Positions 18,090 through 25,795 of a DNA stretch of 64,000 bases are shown one piece after another. Below the pieces are notes generated by a model. That model was given only the letters and a program-made list of their open reading frames with translations. It did no database searches and was not told the DNA's origin. The position numbers and the translations under genes are program-made. The stretch comes from Herbaspirillum sp. LeCh32-8. GTDB lineage: Bacteria > Pseudomonadota > Gammaproteobacteria > Burkholderiales > Burkholderiaceae_D. The stretch lies in NCBI RefSeq assembly GCF_017814915.1, contig NZ_JAGIPZ010000012.1, positions 1 to 64,000 of the forward strand. Reading direction: 5' to 3'. Positions within the stretch are counted from its first letter, which is position 1; every line of letters starts with the position of its first letter.

Positions 18090-19085
18090 TCATTCGCTTC
18101 TCTCCCGCAGCAGCACTGCAAAGCGCGGTCTCCCGCCAACATGCAAACCGCGATAGCGATACGTGACCACGCTGCCCAGCGGCGGCGGATCGCGACGCTG
18201 GGCGTCGGACAGGCCGCTGCCGATATGAAAGCGCAGCCCCTGGGGCGTCTCCAGCACCAGGGCGCCGACCATGCCCTGATATTTCCCCTTGCCGGCGAGG
18301 TACTCGATCACCCTGGCCTCGGCATCCAGGTGCGACTTGAGCTTGAGCAAATCATCGCTGCGCCCGACGCTGTATGACGAGGCGCCGCGATGCAGCACCA
18401 AGCCCTCGCCGCCGCGCCGTTCCACGTCTTCCAGCAAGCGTTGCAACGCCTGATGGTTGCTCACTTTGCGCTGGCGCACCGCCACCACCCACGGCTGGCC
18501 TATCGTCTCCACCAGCGCTTGCAGGCGCAGCAAGCGCTGGTCGAACGAGCCTTGTTCGGCCGGCATGTCGAACGCCATGAAGCTGATGTCGTGCCAGGCT
18601 TGTTCATCCTGGACTTGCCGACGCACCGTGGAGAGCGTCGCCTCGAATTGCCCGCGGCCGCCCCACAACTCGCCATCCAAGGGCCGCGCCGGCCAATCCT
18701 GCGTGAACCAGGATGGCGCCTGAATCGTTTCACCACCGCGCCTGTACAGGCGACGGCCGTCCCAGTAGGCGCGAATGCCGTCGTATTTTTCGCTGACCCA
18801 GAAGTCGATCAGCGCGATGCCTTCCCGGTAAAGACCGGCCAGCATCAGCGGCGGCCTGCCTGACGCCCATGCCGATGGCGCGCCCTCCACGCCCAGCGCC
18901 AGCAAAGCCGGCAGGCGGCGCAGCCAGAGGCGCCGCGCCGGCTCGCCGGCGAGTGCGGATGCGAGCGACGGGGATGGAGATAAAAGACGGAAAAGCCGAC
19001 GCGAAAGCCGGCTGGAAGATTGATGCGGGTGCTCCGGGTACGTTGGCTGGCCTGTCAGCCGGCGTGGTGCGCGGCGAAGATACAT
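18090..19085 (-). CDS. ATP-dependent DNA ligase, small LigE-like
   Basis: A 331-residue ligase with only the adenylation and OB-fold core. Motif I is EKYDGIRAYWDG (nucleophilic Lys). Further motifs are DISFMAFDM (III), GGEGLVLHRG (IV) and LLKLKSHLDAEARVIEY (V). Bacterial Lig E enzymes of this size are thought to act in the periplasm. The N-terminal 80 residues are unusual: an Arg/Ser-rich stretch, then a hydrophobic run LPALLALGV ending SAWASG, which resembles a signal peptide placed late. The start at 19085 has GGAG; no in-frame ATG, GTG or TTG was found nearer to the hydrophobic run. Export is therefore possible but unproven. Confidence 0.88.
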   Translation of the reverse strand: MYLRRAPRRLTGQPTYPEHPHQSSSRLSRRLFRLLSPSPSLASALAGEPARRLWLRRLPALLALGVEGAPSAWASGRPPLMLAGLYREGIALIDFWVSEKYDGIRAYWDGRRLYRRGGETIQAPSWFTQDWPARPLDGELWGGRGQFEATLSTVRRQVQDEQAWHDISFMAFDMPAEQGSFDQRLLRLQALVETIGQPWVVAVRQRKVSNHQALQRLLEDVERRGGEGLVLHRGASSYSVGRSDDLLKLKSHLDAEARVIEYLAGKGKYQGMVGALVLETPQGLRFHIGSGLSDAQRRDPPPLGSVVTYRYRGLHVGGRPRFAVLLRERSE

Positions 19086-19193
19086 GGCGGACTCCGTTTC
19101 ATGAAGGTTCCCGCCCTGAGCAGGCCGTCTCATGCGGCCTGCCTCGCCTGTCGTGATGCTGGTGCTGCCGTTGCCTTGGATGTCGCCGACGAC

Positions 19194-20528
19194 TCAGACG
19201 CCGGCCGCGTCCCTGGCCGCTGCCGATTCGCCCTTGTCTTGTTTGAAGCGCGTCACCAGCAACTGGTTGATTCTATTGCCCTCGATGTCGACCACCTCGA
19301 ACTTGAAATCCGAAAACAGCACAAAGTCGGTTTTCTTCGGGATCTTGCGCATCATGTACATGATGAAGCCGGCCAAGGTCTCGTAGCCCACCGGATTGGG
19401 ATACTCCTCGATGTCCAGCTCGTTCATCACATCGTTCAGGGGCGTCAGGCCGTCCATTAGCCAGGAGTTTTCGTCGCGCCGGACGATCTGCTGCTCCTCC
19501 TCGGCCATCGCCAGCAGGTTGCCCATCAGCACGCTGGTGACGTCGGTGATGCTGATGATGCCCACCACCAGCGCGTACTCGTTGACCACGATGGCGAGAT
19601 CCTCGTCCATCGCCTTCATGCGCTCCAGCACTTCCCACAGGTTCAGGCTGTCCGGAATCGACAGCGGGCTATGCACCAGGCCCTTGTCGGCCAGCGAAAA
19701 CTGCTCGCCCTTGAGCAGGCGTTTCAGCACGTCCTTGCTGTCGATGTAACCGAGCACGGCGTCGATATGGCCGTCGCACACCAGGAAGCGCGAATGCGGA
19801 TGGTCGATGATCTTCTGGCGGATGGTGGCTTCGCTGTCGGTCAGCAGGAAGTAGACGATGCTCTCGCGCGCCGTCATGGCCGACGGCACATAGCGGCTTT
19901 CCAGCTCGAACACGTTCTCGATCAGGTGATGCTCCTGCGTCAGCAGCACGCCGGCCTGGGCGCCGGCATCGACGATGGCGTGGATCTCGTTGGGAGTCAT
20001 CACTTCCTGGCGCACCTGCGGCAGGCCGAACAGGGTGAAGATCGACTTCGACAAATTGTTGAAGAACCACACCAGCGGCTTGAACAGCGACTCCAGCAGC
20101 AACATCGGCTTGACCAGCGCCACCGCCGCGCGCTCGGGCGCCACCATCGCCAGGCGCTTGGGCATCAGGTCGGCGAACAGGATGAAGAAGCTGGTCACCA
20201 CCAGGAAGGACATGGCGAAGCTGATGTTTTCCAGCCACGGGCCCTGGTAGAACGGGGAGACCAGCTCGCGCATGTGCGGCGTCAGGGCCGGTTCGCCCAC
20301 CACGCCGCCCAGGATGGCGACGGCGTTCAGGCCGATCTGCACCACCGTGAAGAAATTGCCGGGCTGCGCCTGCAACGCCAGCACGCGGTCGGCGTTGGAC
20401 TCGCCCTCCTTTGACATCATCTCGAGACGGATCTTGCGTGCGGCGGCAATGGAGATCTCGGCGCAGGAAAGGAAGGCGCTGACCACGACCAGCAGCAGGA
20501 TCAGCAAAAGGCTGGTGAATAGGCTCAT
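19194..20528 (-). CDS. Hemolysin/CorC-type membrane protein (DUF21, CBS pair, CorC domain)
   Basis: A 444-residue CNNM/CorC family protein. DUF21 spans roughly residues 1-190 with several membrane helices (SAFLSCAEISIAAARKIR at the start). Two CBS domains follow (about 210-330), and a C-terminal CorC_HlyC domain starts near DENSWLMDGLTPLNDVMNEL. Homologues take part in magnesium/cobalt efflux; the 'hemolysin' label is historical. The start at 20528 begins the first helix and replaces a longer frame from 20588. Confidence 0.9.
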   Translation of the reverse strand: MSLFTSLLLILLLVVVSAFLSCAEISIAAARKIRLEMMSKEGESNADRVLALQAQPGNFFTVVQIGLNAVAILGGVVGEPALTPHMRELVSPFYQGPWLENISFAMSFLVVTSFFILFADLMPKRLAMVAPERAAVALVKPMLLLESLFKPLVWFFNNLSKSIFTLFGLPQVRQEVMTPNEIHAIVDAGAQAGVLLTQEHHLIENVFELESRYVPSAMTARESIVYFLLTDSEATIRQKIIDHPHSRFLVCDGHIDAVLGYIDSKDVLKRLLKGEQFSLADKGLVHSPLSIPDSLNLWEVLERMKAMDEDLAIVVNEYALVVGIISITDVTSVLMGNLLAMAEEEQQIVRRDENSWLMDGLTPLNDVMNELDIEEYPNPVGYETLAGFIMYMMRKIPKKTDFVLFSDFKFEVVDIEGNRINQLLVTRFKQDKGESAAARDAAGV

Positions 20529-20639
20529 GTTGTTCTTATCTCTTTGATTTGACGCCCTATTTTCTCGTGCAACGGGGAGAAAACGCAAATCCGGGACAAG
20601 AACGGCGGCCGGCGCGGGATAAGCCGCCGCCGGGATGGC

Positions 20640-22292
20640 TCAATAGACGTCGCGCCGGTAACGTCCCTGCTCGGCCAGCGTGATCAGCGCCTCGTCGCCG
20701 AGGATCTCCTGCAGCGCGGCGGCCACGCCCGCGGCCATCCCCTGCAGGCTGCCGCAGACATAGATGGACGCCCCCTGCTCCACCCAGCGGCGCAGCTCGA
20801 CTGCGGCCTCGCGCAGCTTGTCCTGCACATAGACCCGTTGCGGCTGATCGCGCGAGAAGGCCAGGTCCAGCCGCGCCAGCAAGCCCTGCGCCTGCCAGGC
20901 CTCGATTTCTTCGCGGTGGAAATAATCGTGTGCGCGGGAACGCTCGCCGAACAGCAACCAGTTGCGCCTGCGCCCGGCCGCCGCCCGCGCGCGCAGGTGA
21001 GCGCGCAAGCCGGCCAGCCCGGTGCCGTTGCCGATCAGGATCAAGGGGCCGGCGTCGGCCGGCGGGTGGAACGCGCTGTTGGCGCGCACCCGCAAGGCGA
21101 TCTCGCCGCCCTCCTGCGCATGCAGCGTCAGCCAGCCGGAACCGATGCCCGGCCGACCGTCGGCCTGGCGCATGCGACGCACCAGCAGCTCCAGCGCGCC
21201 ATCCTCGGGCAGCGAGGCAATCGAGTATTCGCGATGCGGCAGCGGCTTCAAGCGCGCCGGCAATTGCTCCGCGGGCAGGCCGCGCAAGGCGGCAAGCGCA
21301 TCGGCCTCGCGCGGCAACTGGCGATCGGCCAGCGCCTGCGCCAGCGCTGCATCGGCCAACAATCCATCATCCAGCGTCAGCTGCTGCAGGAAGGCCTGCA
21401 CCTCGGCCCCGCTGTTGCGCGGGCCGATCTCGGCGATGTCGCCGGCCTGCCAGTGCGGCACCGGCAAATCCAGCGGCGTCAGCGCGAGATGGAAGGCCGG
21501 ATCACCCGCGCTGCCGGGATTCAGGCAGCGTCGCTCGGACAGGCGCCAGCGGGTGTAGGCCGGCGCGCTCCAGTCGGCGTCGTCGCTGCGGCCACACAGC
21601 ACGCCCAGCTGGTGCTGCCAGTGGCGCAGCGCGCCTTCGTCGCCGTTGTCCACTTCCACCGGGTCGAACATGGGCTGGGCATGACGGCGGCGCAGCCAGG
21701 CGTCGATGGCATGGCCGAAGGCGCAGTACTGCGCATAGCTGCGGTCGCCCAGCGCCAGCACGCCGTAGCGCAAACCGGCCAGCGATGCCTGACCGGGTGC
21801 CGCCATCCGGCGCGCGAACCCCGAGGCGGCATCCGGCGCATCGCCCTCGCCGGTGGTGCTGGCGATGAACAGCGCCTGCGTCGCCGACTGCAGGTCTTGG
21901 TCGCTCACCCGCACCAGCGGCAGCACACGCGCCGCCATGCCGGCCTTGCGCAGGCTTTGCGCCGATTGCAGCGCCAGTTGCTCGGCAAAGCCGGTCTGGC
22001 TGGCGAAGGCGATCAATACGCCGGCATCGCCGACGCTGGACGCCGGATCGGCATCCCCCGTCCACAGGGCCTCCTGCCGGCGCTGCGCGCGTTGGTAGTT
22101 CACGACGGTGAGCACGCAAAACACCAGGTAGGCCAGCGCCACCAGCGCCGCCAACAACCAGCGGCCCTGTGCATGGTCGGCCAGGTGGCTGCGCGCCACG
22201 CCCCAGCTCGCCAGCGCGGCAACGGCCAGCGACAGCAGCCACTGCGACCAGGCGGAAGACATCAGCTTGTCGAGCTTGCCCTGCTTGTTCAT
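20640..22292 (-). CDS. Membrane-anchored diflavin reductase (CysJ/sulfite reductase flavoprotein-like)
   Basis: A 550-residue protein. Two membrane helices (about 14-33 and 44-65) anchor it. A flavodoxin-like FMN domain follows (from about residue 91: VLIAFASQTGFAEQLALQ and STTGEGDAPD). Next is an FAD-binding domain (REYSIASLPEDG) and an NADPH domain (LIGNGTGLAGLRAHL, VYVQDKLREAA), ending GRYRRDVY like CysJ. It passes electrons from NADPH through FAD to FMN. A sulfite role is unlikely since no hemoprotein subunit is near. It starts 7 bases after apbE and lies downstream of the PepSY/DUF2271/DUF4198 genes, suggesting it feeds a membrane electron relay to the periplasm. Confidence 0.88.
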   Translation of the reverse strand: MNKQGKLDKLMSSAWSQWLLSLAVAALASWGVARSHLADHAQGRWLLAALVALAYLVFCVLTVVNYQRAQRRQEALWTGDADPASSVGDAGVLIAFASQTGFAEQLALQSAQSLRKAGMAARVLPLVRVSDQDLQSATQALFIASTTGEGDAPDAASGFARRMAAPGQASLAGLRYGVLALGDRSYAQYCAFGHAIDAWLRRRHAQPMFDPVEVDNGDEGALRHWQHQLGVLCGRSDDADWSAPAYTRWRLSERRCLNPGSAGDPAFHLALTPLDLPVPHWQAGDIAEIGPRNSGAEVQAFLQQLTLDDGLLADAALAQALADRQLPREADALAALRGLPAEQLPARLKPLPHREYSIASLPEDGALELLVRRMRQADGRPGIGSGWLTLHAQEGGEIALRVRANSAFHPPADAGPLILIGNGTGLAGLRAHLRARAAAGRRRNWLLFGERSRAHDYFHREEIEAWQAQGLLARLDLAFSRDQPQRVYVQDKLREAAVELRRWVEQGASIYVCGSLQGMAAGVAAALQEILGDEALITLAEQGRYRRDVY

Positions 22293-22299
22293 CCCGTCC

Positions 22300-23331
22300 T
22301 CACTCCAGCATCGCGGCCATGGCCGGCGTCATGCTTTCGCGGAAATGAGCAGCGCCATCGGCACCGCCGCAGATGAACAGCGCGGCAATGTTGCGGCTGC
22401 GTGCGAAGGCCATGCCCTGCTCCTCGCCCAGCACCGTCAGCACCGTGGCCAGTGCGTCGGCCACCATGCACTGCGGGTGCAGCACCGTGACCGAGGCCAG
22501 GTCATGCGCCACCGGCCGGCCGCTGCGCGGATCGATGGTGTGGGCGTAGCGCCGGCCGTCCTGTTCGAAATAATGGCGGTAGTCGCCGGAGGTGGCGATG
22601 GCCAGCCCGTGCAGGGCAACCAGCATGCCCTCGCCGTCATCCTGCGGCGGCCGCTCCAGCGCCACCCACCACGGCTGGCCGTCGGGCTTCACGCCCAGGC
22701 CGGACAGCTCGCCGCCGATCTCGACCAGCCAGCTCACGCAGGCAAGCTCGCGCAAGGCCTGCGCCACCAGGTCCACCGCATAACCCTTGGCGATGCCCGA
22801 GAAATCCAGATAAGCACCACCCGGCTGCAGCAGGCTGCGCGTGGCACGGTCCAGGCCCAGGCGCTGCCAGCCGCAGCGTGCTCGCACCTGTTCCAGTTCG
22901 GCCGCCTCGGGCAACGAGCGCACGCGATCTTCCCCTTCAGCGACAGGGCCGAAGCCCCACAGGTTAACCAGCGGCCCGATGCTGGGATCGAAGGCGCCGT
23001 CGCTGTCCACGGCCATGGCCAGCGCCGCGTCGAGCACGGTGTAGAAGGCGTCGGGCAGTGCATGCCAGCTGCCGGCGGTGGCCCGGTTGAAGCGCGAGAG
23101 ATGGGAGTCAGGCTCCCAGGTGCTCATCTCGCGGATCACCCGCGCCAGTTGCACCTGTACTGCCGCCTCGATGGCGTCGCTCCTCACGCCCTTGGGCGCC
23201 AGCGCATGCACGCGCCAGGAAGTCCCCATGGCGGCGCCGGCCAAGTGATGCTCGGTCACACCCGGCGGCAGCGTGGGCGGGGCATCCATGGAGAGCGGGA
23301 TCAGTACGCGGTTGGACATCGTCATGCACAT
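22300..23331 (-). CDS. apbE: FAD:protein FMN transferase (ApbE)
   Basis: A 343-residue ApbE. Key motifs are GAAMGTSWRV, DFSGIAKGYAVDLVAQAL, VEIGGELSGLG, ATSGDYRHYFEQDGRRYAH, TIDPRSGRPV and the Mg-binding VADALAT near the C-terminus. ApbE uses FAD to attach FMN to Thr or Ser of extracytosolic redox proteins at a Dxx[ST]GAT motif. The DUF2271 protein two genes upstream has that motif. Oddly, no signal peptide or lipobox is visible at the N-terminus. In-frame ATGs at 23331, 23325 and 23319 are all possible starts; none has a strong ribosome site. A terminator at 23388-23418 lies between it and the upstream genes. Confidence 0.92.
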   Translation of the reverse strand: MCMTMSNRVLIPLSMDAPPTLPPGVTEHHLAGAAMGTSWRVHALAPKGVRSDAIEAAVQVQLARVIREMSTWEPDSHLSRFNRATAGSWHALPDAFYTVLDAALAMAVDSDGAFDPSIGPLVNLWGFGPVAEGEDRVRSLPEAAELEQVRARCGWQRLGLDRATRSLLQPGGAYLDFSGIAKGYAVDLVAQALRELACVSWLVEIGGELSGLGVKPDGQPWWVALERPPQDDGEGMLVALHGLAIATSGDYRHYFEQDGRRYAHTIDPRSGRPVAHDLASVTVLHPQCMVADALATVLTVLGEEQGMAFARSRNIAALFICGGADGAAHFRESMTPAMAAMLE

Positions 23332-23387
23332 TCAGGAGTGGAAGATTCAGGGATGAACATACACAGGCAGGCAAAGGCAGGCCCTGA

Positions 23388-23418
23388 AAACAAAAACGGC
23401 ACCCGCAGCGCGGGTGCC
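23388..23418 (-). terminator. Terminator between the DUF4198 gene and apbE
   Basis: On the minus strand, perfect 9-bp stem GGCACCCGC/GCGGGTGCC with a 3-base loop, followed by GTTTTTGTTTT. It lies 23 bases after the DUF4198 stop and 57 bases before the apbE start. It should limit or separate expression of apbE and the reductase from the Fur-linked upstream genes. Confidence 0.85.
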
Positions 23419-23440
23419 TGTGTTCACGTCATGCCGCCGT

Positions 23441-24271
23441 TCAGGGCAGCACTTCCAGCGTAGCGATGTAGGTCGCGCGGCGCTGGCCCGCCTGCGGCAG
23501 CGTGGTCTTCTGGTCGCTCACGCTGGCCTCCAGCCAGTACATGCCGGGGCCGCCCCACTTGACGCTGAACTTGCCCTCGGCGTCGGTCTTGACCTTGGTG
23601 TCCAGCAGCTTGTCGCGGTAGCGGATGCCGCCCGGCACCACCTCCACCTCGACGTTGGCGGCCGGCTTGCCGTCGAGCAGCAACTGGAAGTTGGCCGCGT
23701 CACCGGCCACCAGGTCGGTGGGATGGGTGATCGGCTGCAGCTCCAGACCGGTGCCGCTGACGGTCAGCGCGGTCCTGGTCGGCTTGCCGGCGGTGGCGAA
23801 GGTTTCCACGCGGCTGTTCATCTGGGTCACCTTCAGGTCCTGCGCGTTGGCCGGGATTTCCTTGGCCAGTGCGTCGGCCGCGCCGCGCCAGCGCTTCTGC
23901 TGGCCGTCGACCTTGTAGCTGGCGAACACGCCGTTGTTCACCACCGCGATCTTGTAGGTGCCCTGCTGCGACAGCTGCACGTCGAAGCTGCTGCGGTACT
24001 TGCCGGTGAAGGCGTTGGCGGCCTGCACGAACTTGCCGTCCGGTGCGGTCACCTGCAGGCCGTCCAGGCGCAGCGGGAAGTGTTCGAAGTAAAACAAGTC
24101 GTTGGACACGGCCGCGTCCACCGTGACCCAGGCTTCATTGCCGGACAGCACGGTGGCCGAGGGCAGCAGCCATTGGCGATGGGCGTGGGCCGACAGCGGC
24201 AGGCTGATGGCCAGGGCGAGTGCGGCGATCTTCATCGATTTGCCGGCGATGCGTTGCAGGGAGAAAGTCAT
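23441..24271 (-). CDS. DUF4198 domain periplasmic protein
   Basis: A 276-residue protein. It has a signal peptide (MKIAALALAISLPLSAHA within residues 13-30) and then begins HRQWLLPSATVLSGNEAWVTV, the conserved start of DUF4198 proteins. The C-terminal half looks like an Ig-like/CNA-type beta domain. Some DUF4198 proteins accompany nickel or cobalt importers. Here it lies between DUF2271 and apbE, 64 bases after DUF2271, so a role in the iron-linked redox cluster is more likely. AGAGGAA precedes the start. Its exact function is unknown. Confidence 0.85.
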   Translation of the reverse strand: MTFSLQRIAGKSMKIAALALAISLPLSAHAHRQWLLPSATVLSGNEAWVTVDAAVSNDLFYFEHFPLRLDGLQVTAPDGKFVQAANAFTGKYRSSFDVQLSQQGTYKIAVVNNGVFASYKVDGQQKRWRGAADALAKEIPANAQDLKVTQMNSRVETFATAGKPTRTALTVSGTGLELQPITHPTDLVAGDAANFQLLLDGKPAANVEVEVVPGGIRYRDKLLDTKVKTDAEGKFSVKWGGPGMYWLEASVSDQKTTLPQAGQRRATYIATLEVLP

Positions 24272-24335
24272 GTGGGTTCCTCTGGTCTGTGTTCTATGGT
24301 TGGTATTGCGCGAATGCTTGCGGGCCGGATCAGGC

Positions 24336-24881
24336 TCAGGGCTTCAGTTCCAGCGACACCGCGCCGAGCTCGCTGCCGCCTTGCGCCTTGGCGGTCTGGA
24401 CCGACTTGGGCGGCCACTGGAACGGCAGCTTCACCAGTTCGCGGCCGCCGACTTCGCGCGCGGCTTCCACCATCAGCACGTAGTCGCCCGGCGCCAGGTT
24501 GGCGATCGGGCCCTTGCCGGAACCCAGGTTCAGCTTCTGCTCACCGGCCGGGCGCGTTGCGCCGCTCACGCCGTCGACCGGCATCTGCAGCTCGCGACCG
24601 CTGCGGCGCCACCACTGGCGCATGTCCTTCAACCACTTCTCGCCCTCCTTGTCCTTTTTTTTGACGTCGTACCAGACCGCCAGGTTGGCCGCCACGCTCT
24701 GGTCGGCGCGCTCGATCCAGGCCGCCAGGTAGGGACGATGGTATTCGGCTACGTTCAGCGTGGGGATCTCGATCTTCAGGTTCATCTCGGCCGCGCCGGC
24801 CGGGGCCGCCGAGGCGAACAAAGCGGCCATGGCCAGCGCCAGGACGGTGGGTTTCAGCAGTGCGGACTTCTTGTGTGTCAT
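24336..24881 (-). CDS. DUF2271 periplasmic protein with a flavinylation motif
   Basis: A 181-residue exported protein with a Sec-type signal peptide cleaved near residue 30 (AAPAGAAEM). The mature part begins LKIEIPTLNVAEYHRPYLAAWIE, and a Trp/Lys-rich segment follows (VWYDVKKKDKEGEKWLKDMR). Residues 103-109 are DGVSGAT, an exact match to the Dxx[ST]GAT consensus at which ApbE attaches FMN to the last Thr (here Thr109). With apbE two genes downstream, covalent flavinylation is a strong inference. It would make this the periplasmic electron carrier of the cluster. It is cotranscribed with the PepSY gene, whose stop lies 70 bases upstream. Confidence 0.87.
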   Translation of the reverse strand: MTHKKSALLKPTVLALAMAALFASAAPAGAAEMNLKIEIPTLNVAEYHRPYLAAWIERADQSVAANLAVWYDVKKKDKEGEKWLKDMRQWWRRSGRELQMPVDGVSGATRPAGEQKLNLGSGKGPIANLAPGDYVLMVEAAREVGGRELVKLPFQWPPKSVQTAKAQGGSELGAVSLELKP

Positions 24882-24951
24882 GTGACCTCGCTAAGGGATG
24901 CAGTCGATACGGATGAAAACAAATGGCGGCGGCTCGGAAAAATCAACAATC

Positions 24952-25632
24952 TCAATGGATGAACAGCAGCGCCAGCAACAGCGGCGCGACCAACCCCAGC
25001 ACCACCAGCGGCCAGGTCGCCGGGCGCTTGCCGGCATGCATCTGCAGCAGGAACAGGCCGGTGATGCAAAACACCAGGCAGGCCACGGCGAACACGTCGA
25101 TGAACCAGCTCCACGCCGCACCGGTATTGCGTCCCTTGTGCAGGTCATTGAAGTAGGAGATCCAGCCGCGGTCGGTCTTTTCGTACTCGACATGGCCGTC
25201 TTCCAGCTCCACCCGCAACCAGGCGTCGCCGCCCGGGCGCGGCAACGAGACGTAGACCTCGTCGGCCGACCACTCGGCCGGCCGCGCGCCCACCGTCACC
25301 GACAGCTGCTGCGCGATCCAGTCGCGCACCGCGCCGGGCAGCGGATCCTTGGCCGCGCTCTTGCCGTCGGCCGCCTTGGCCTGCGCCTTCAGCGGCGCCA
25401 GCAGCGGCGGCGGCAACTGCGCCTCCTGATGCACGACCTGCGGATGCGCCTCGATCTGCGCGGCGTGGTTCAGCGTCAGCCCGGTCACGGCGAAGGCCAG
25501 CATCGCCACCAGGCACATGCCGGAACTGATCCAGTGCCACTGGTGCAGATGCTTGAGCCAGAAGGCGCGGCGCTTCTGGTCAGGAAGTGGACCGGCCCCC
25601 TGGCCAGGACCGGCGGCGTTGAGATCCTTCAT
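24952..25632 (-). CDS. PepSY-type membrane protein, probable transmembrane electron carrier
   Basis: A 226-residue protein. A His-rich start (KHLHQWHWISSGM) leads into helix 1 (about 35-55). A periplasmic PepSY-like domain follows, then YFNDLHKGRNTGAAWSWFID and two more helices up to the C-terminus. The His residues bordering helices 1 and 2 are candidate heme ligands, as in PepSY-TM iron reductases. The start at 25632 is preferred because a Fur-box-like site (25675-25689) lies just upstream; a GTG at 25671 would begin almost at that site. It is the first gene of the Fur-linked unit with DUF2271 and DUF4198. Confidence 0.85.
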   Translation of the reverse strand: MKDLNAAGPGQGAGPLPDQKRRAFWLKHLHQWHWISSGMCLVAMLAFAVTGLTLNHAAQIEAHPQVVHQEAQLPPPLLAPLKAQAKAADGKSAAKDPLPGAVRDWIAQQLSVTVGARPAEWSADEVYVSLPRPGGDAWLRVELEDGHVEYEKTDRGWISYFNDLHKGRNTGAAWSWFIDVFAVACLVFCITGLFLLQMHAGKRPATWPLVVLGLVAPLLLALLFIH

Positions 25633-25674
25633 GGCTTGGCGAGCATGGCGATGGCGTCGACCACCTGTCACAAA

Positions 25675-25689
25675 TAATAATAATTCTCA
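25675..25689 (-). promoter_or_regulatory. Fur-box-like operator upstream of the PepSY unit
   Basis: On the minus strand TGAGAATTATTATTA fits the 7-1-7 Fur core TGATAATNATTATCA with two mismatches. It lies in an AT-rich stretch within otherwise GC-rich DNA, 43 bases upstream of the chosen PepSY start. This predicts repression by Fur when iron is plentiful. Confidence 0.6.
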
Positions 25690-25795
25690 ATTATAACGTC
25701 GAGATTGATCAACGCGTCGACTGCGTCGGCTGTTTTACTTTGCGATACATAACGATACAAAGCGCCTCCACACGCGGCCCTGCGTCGAGCACAGC

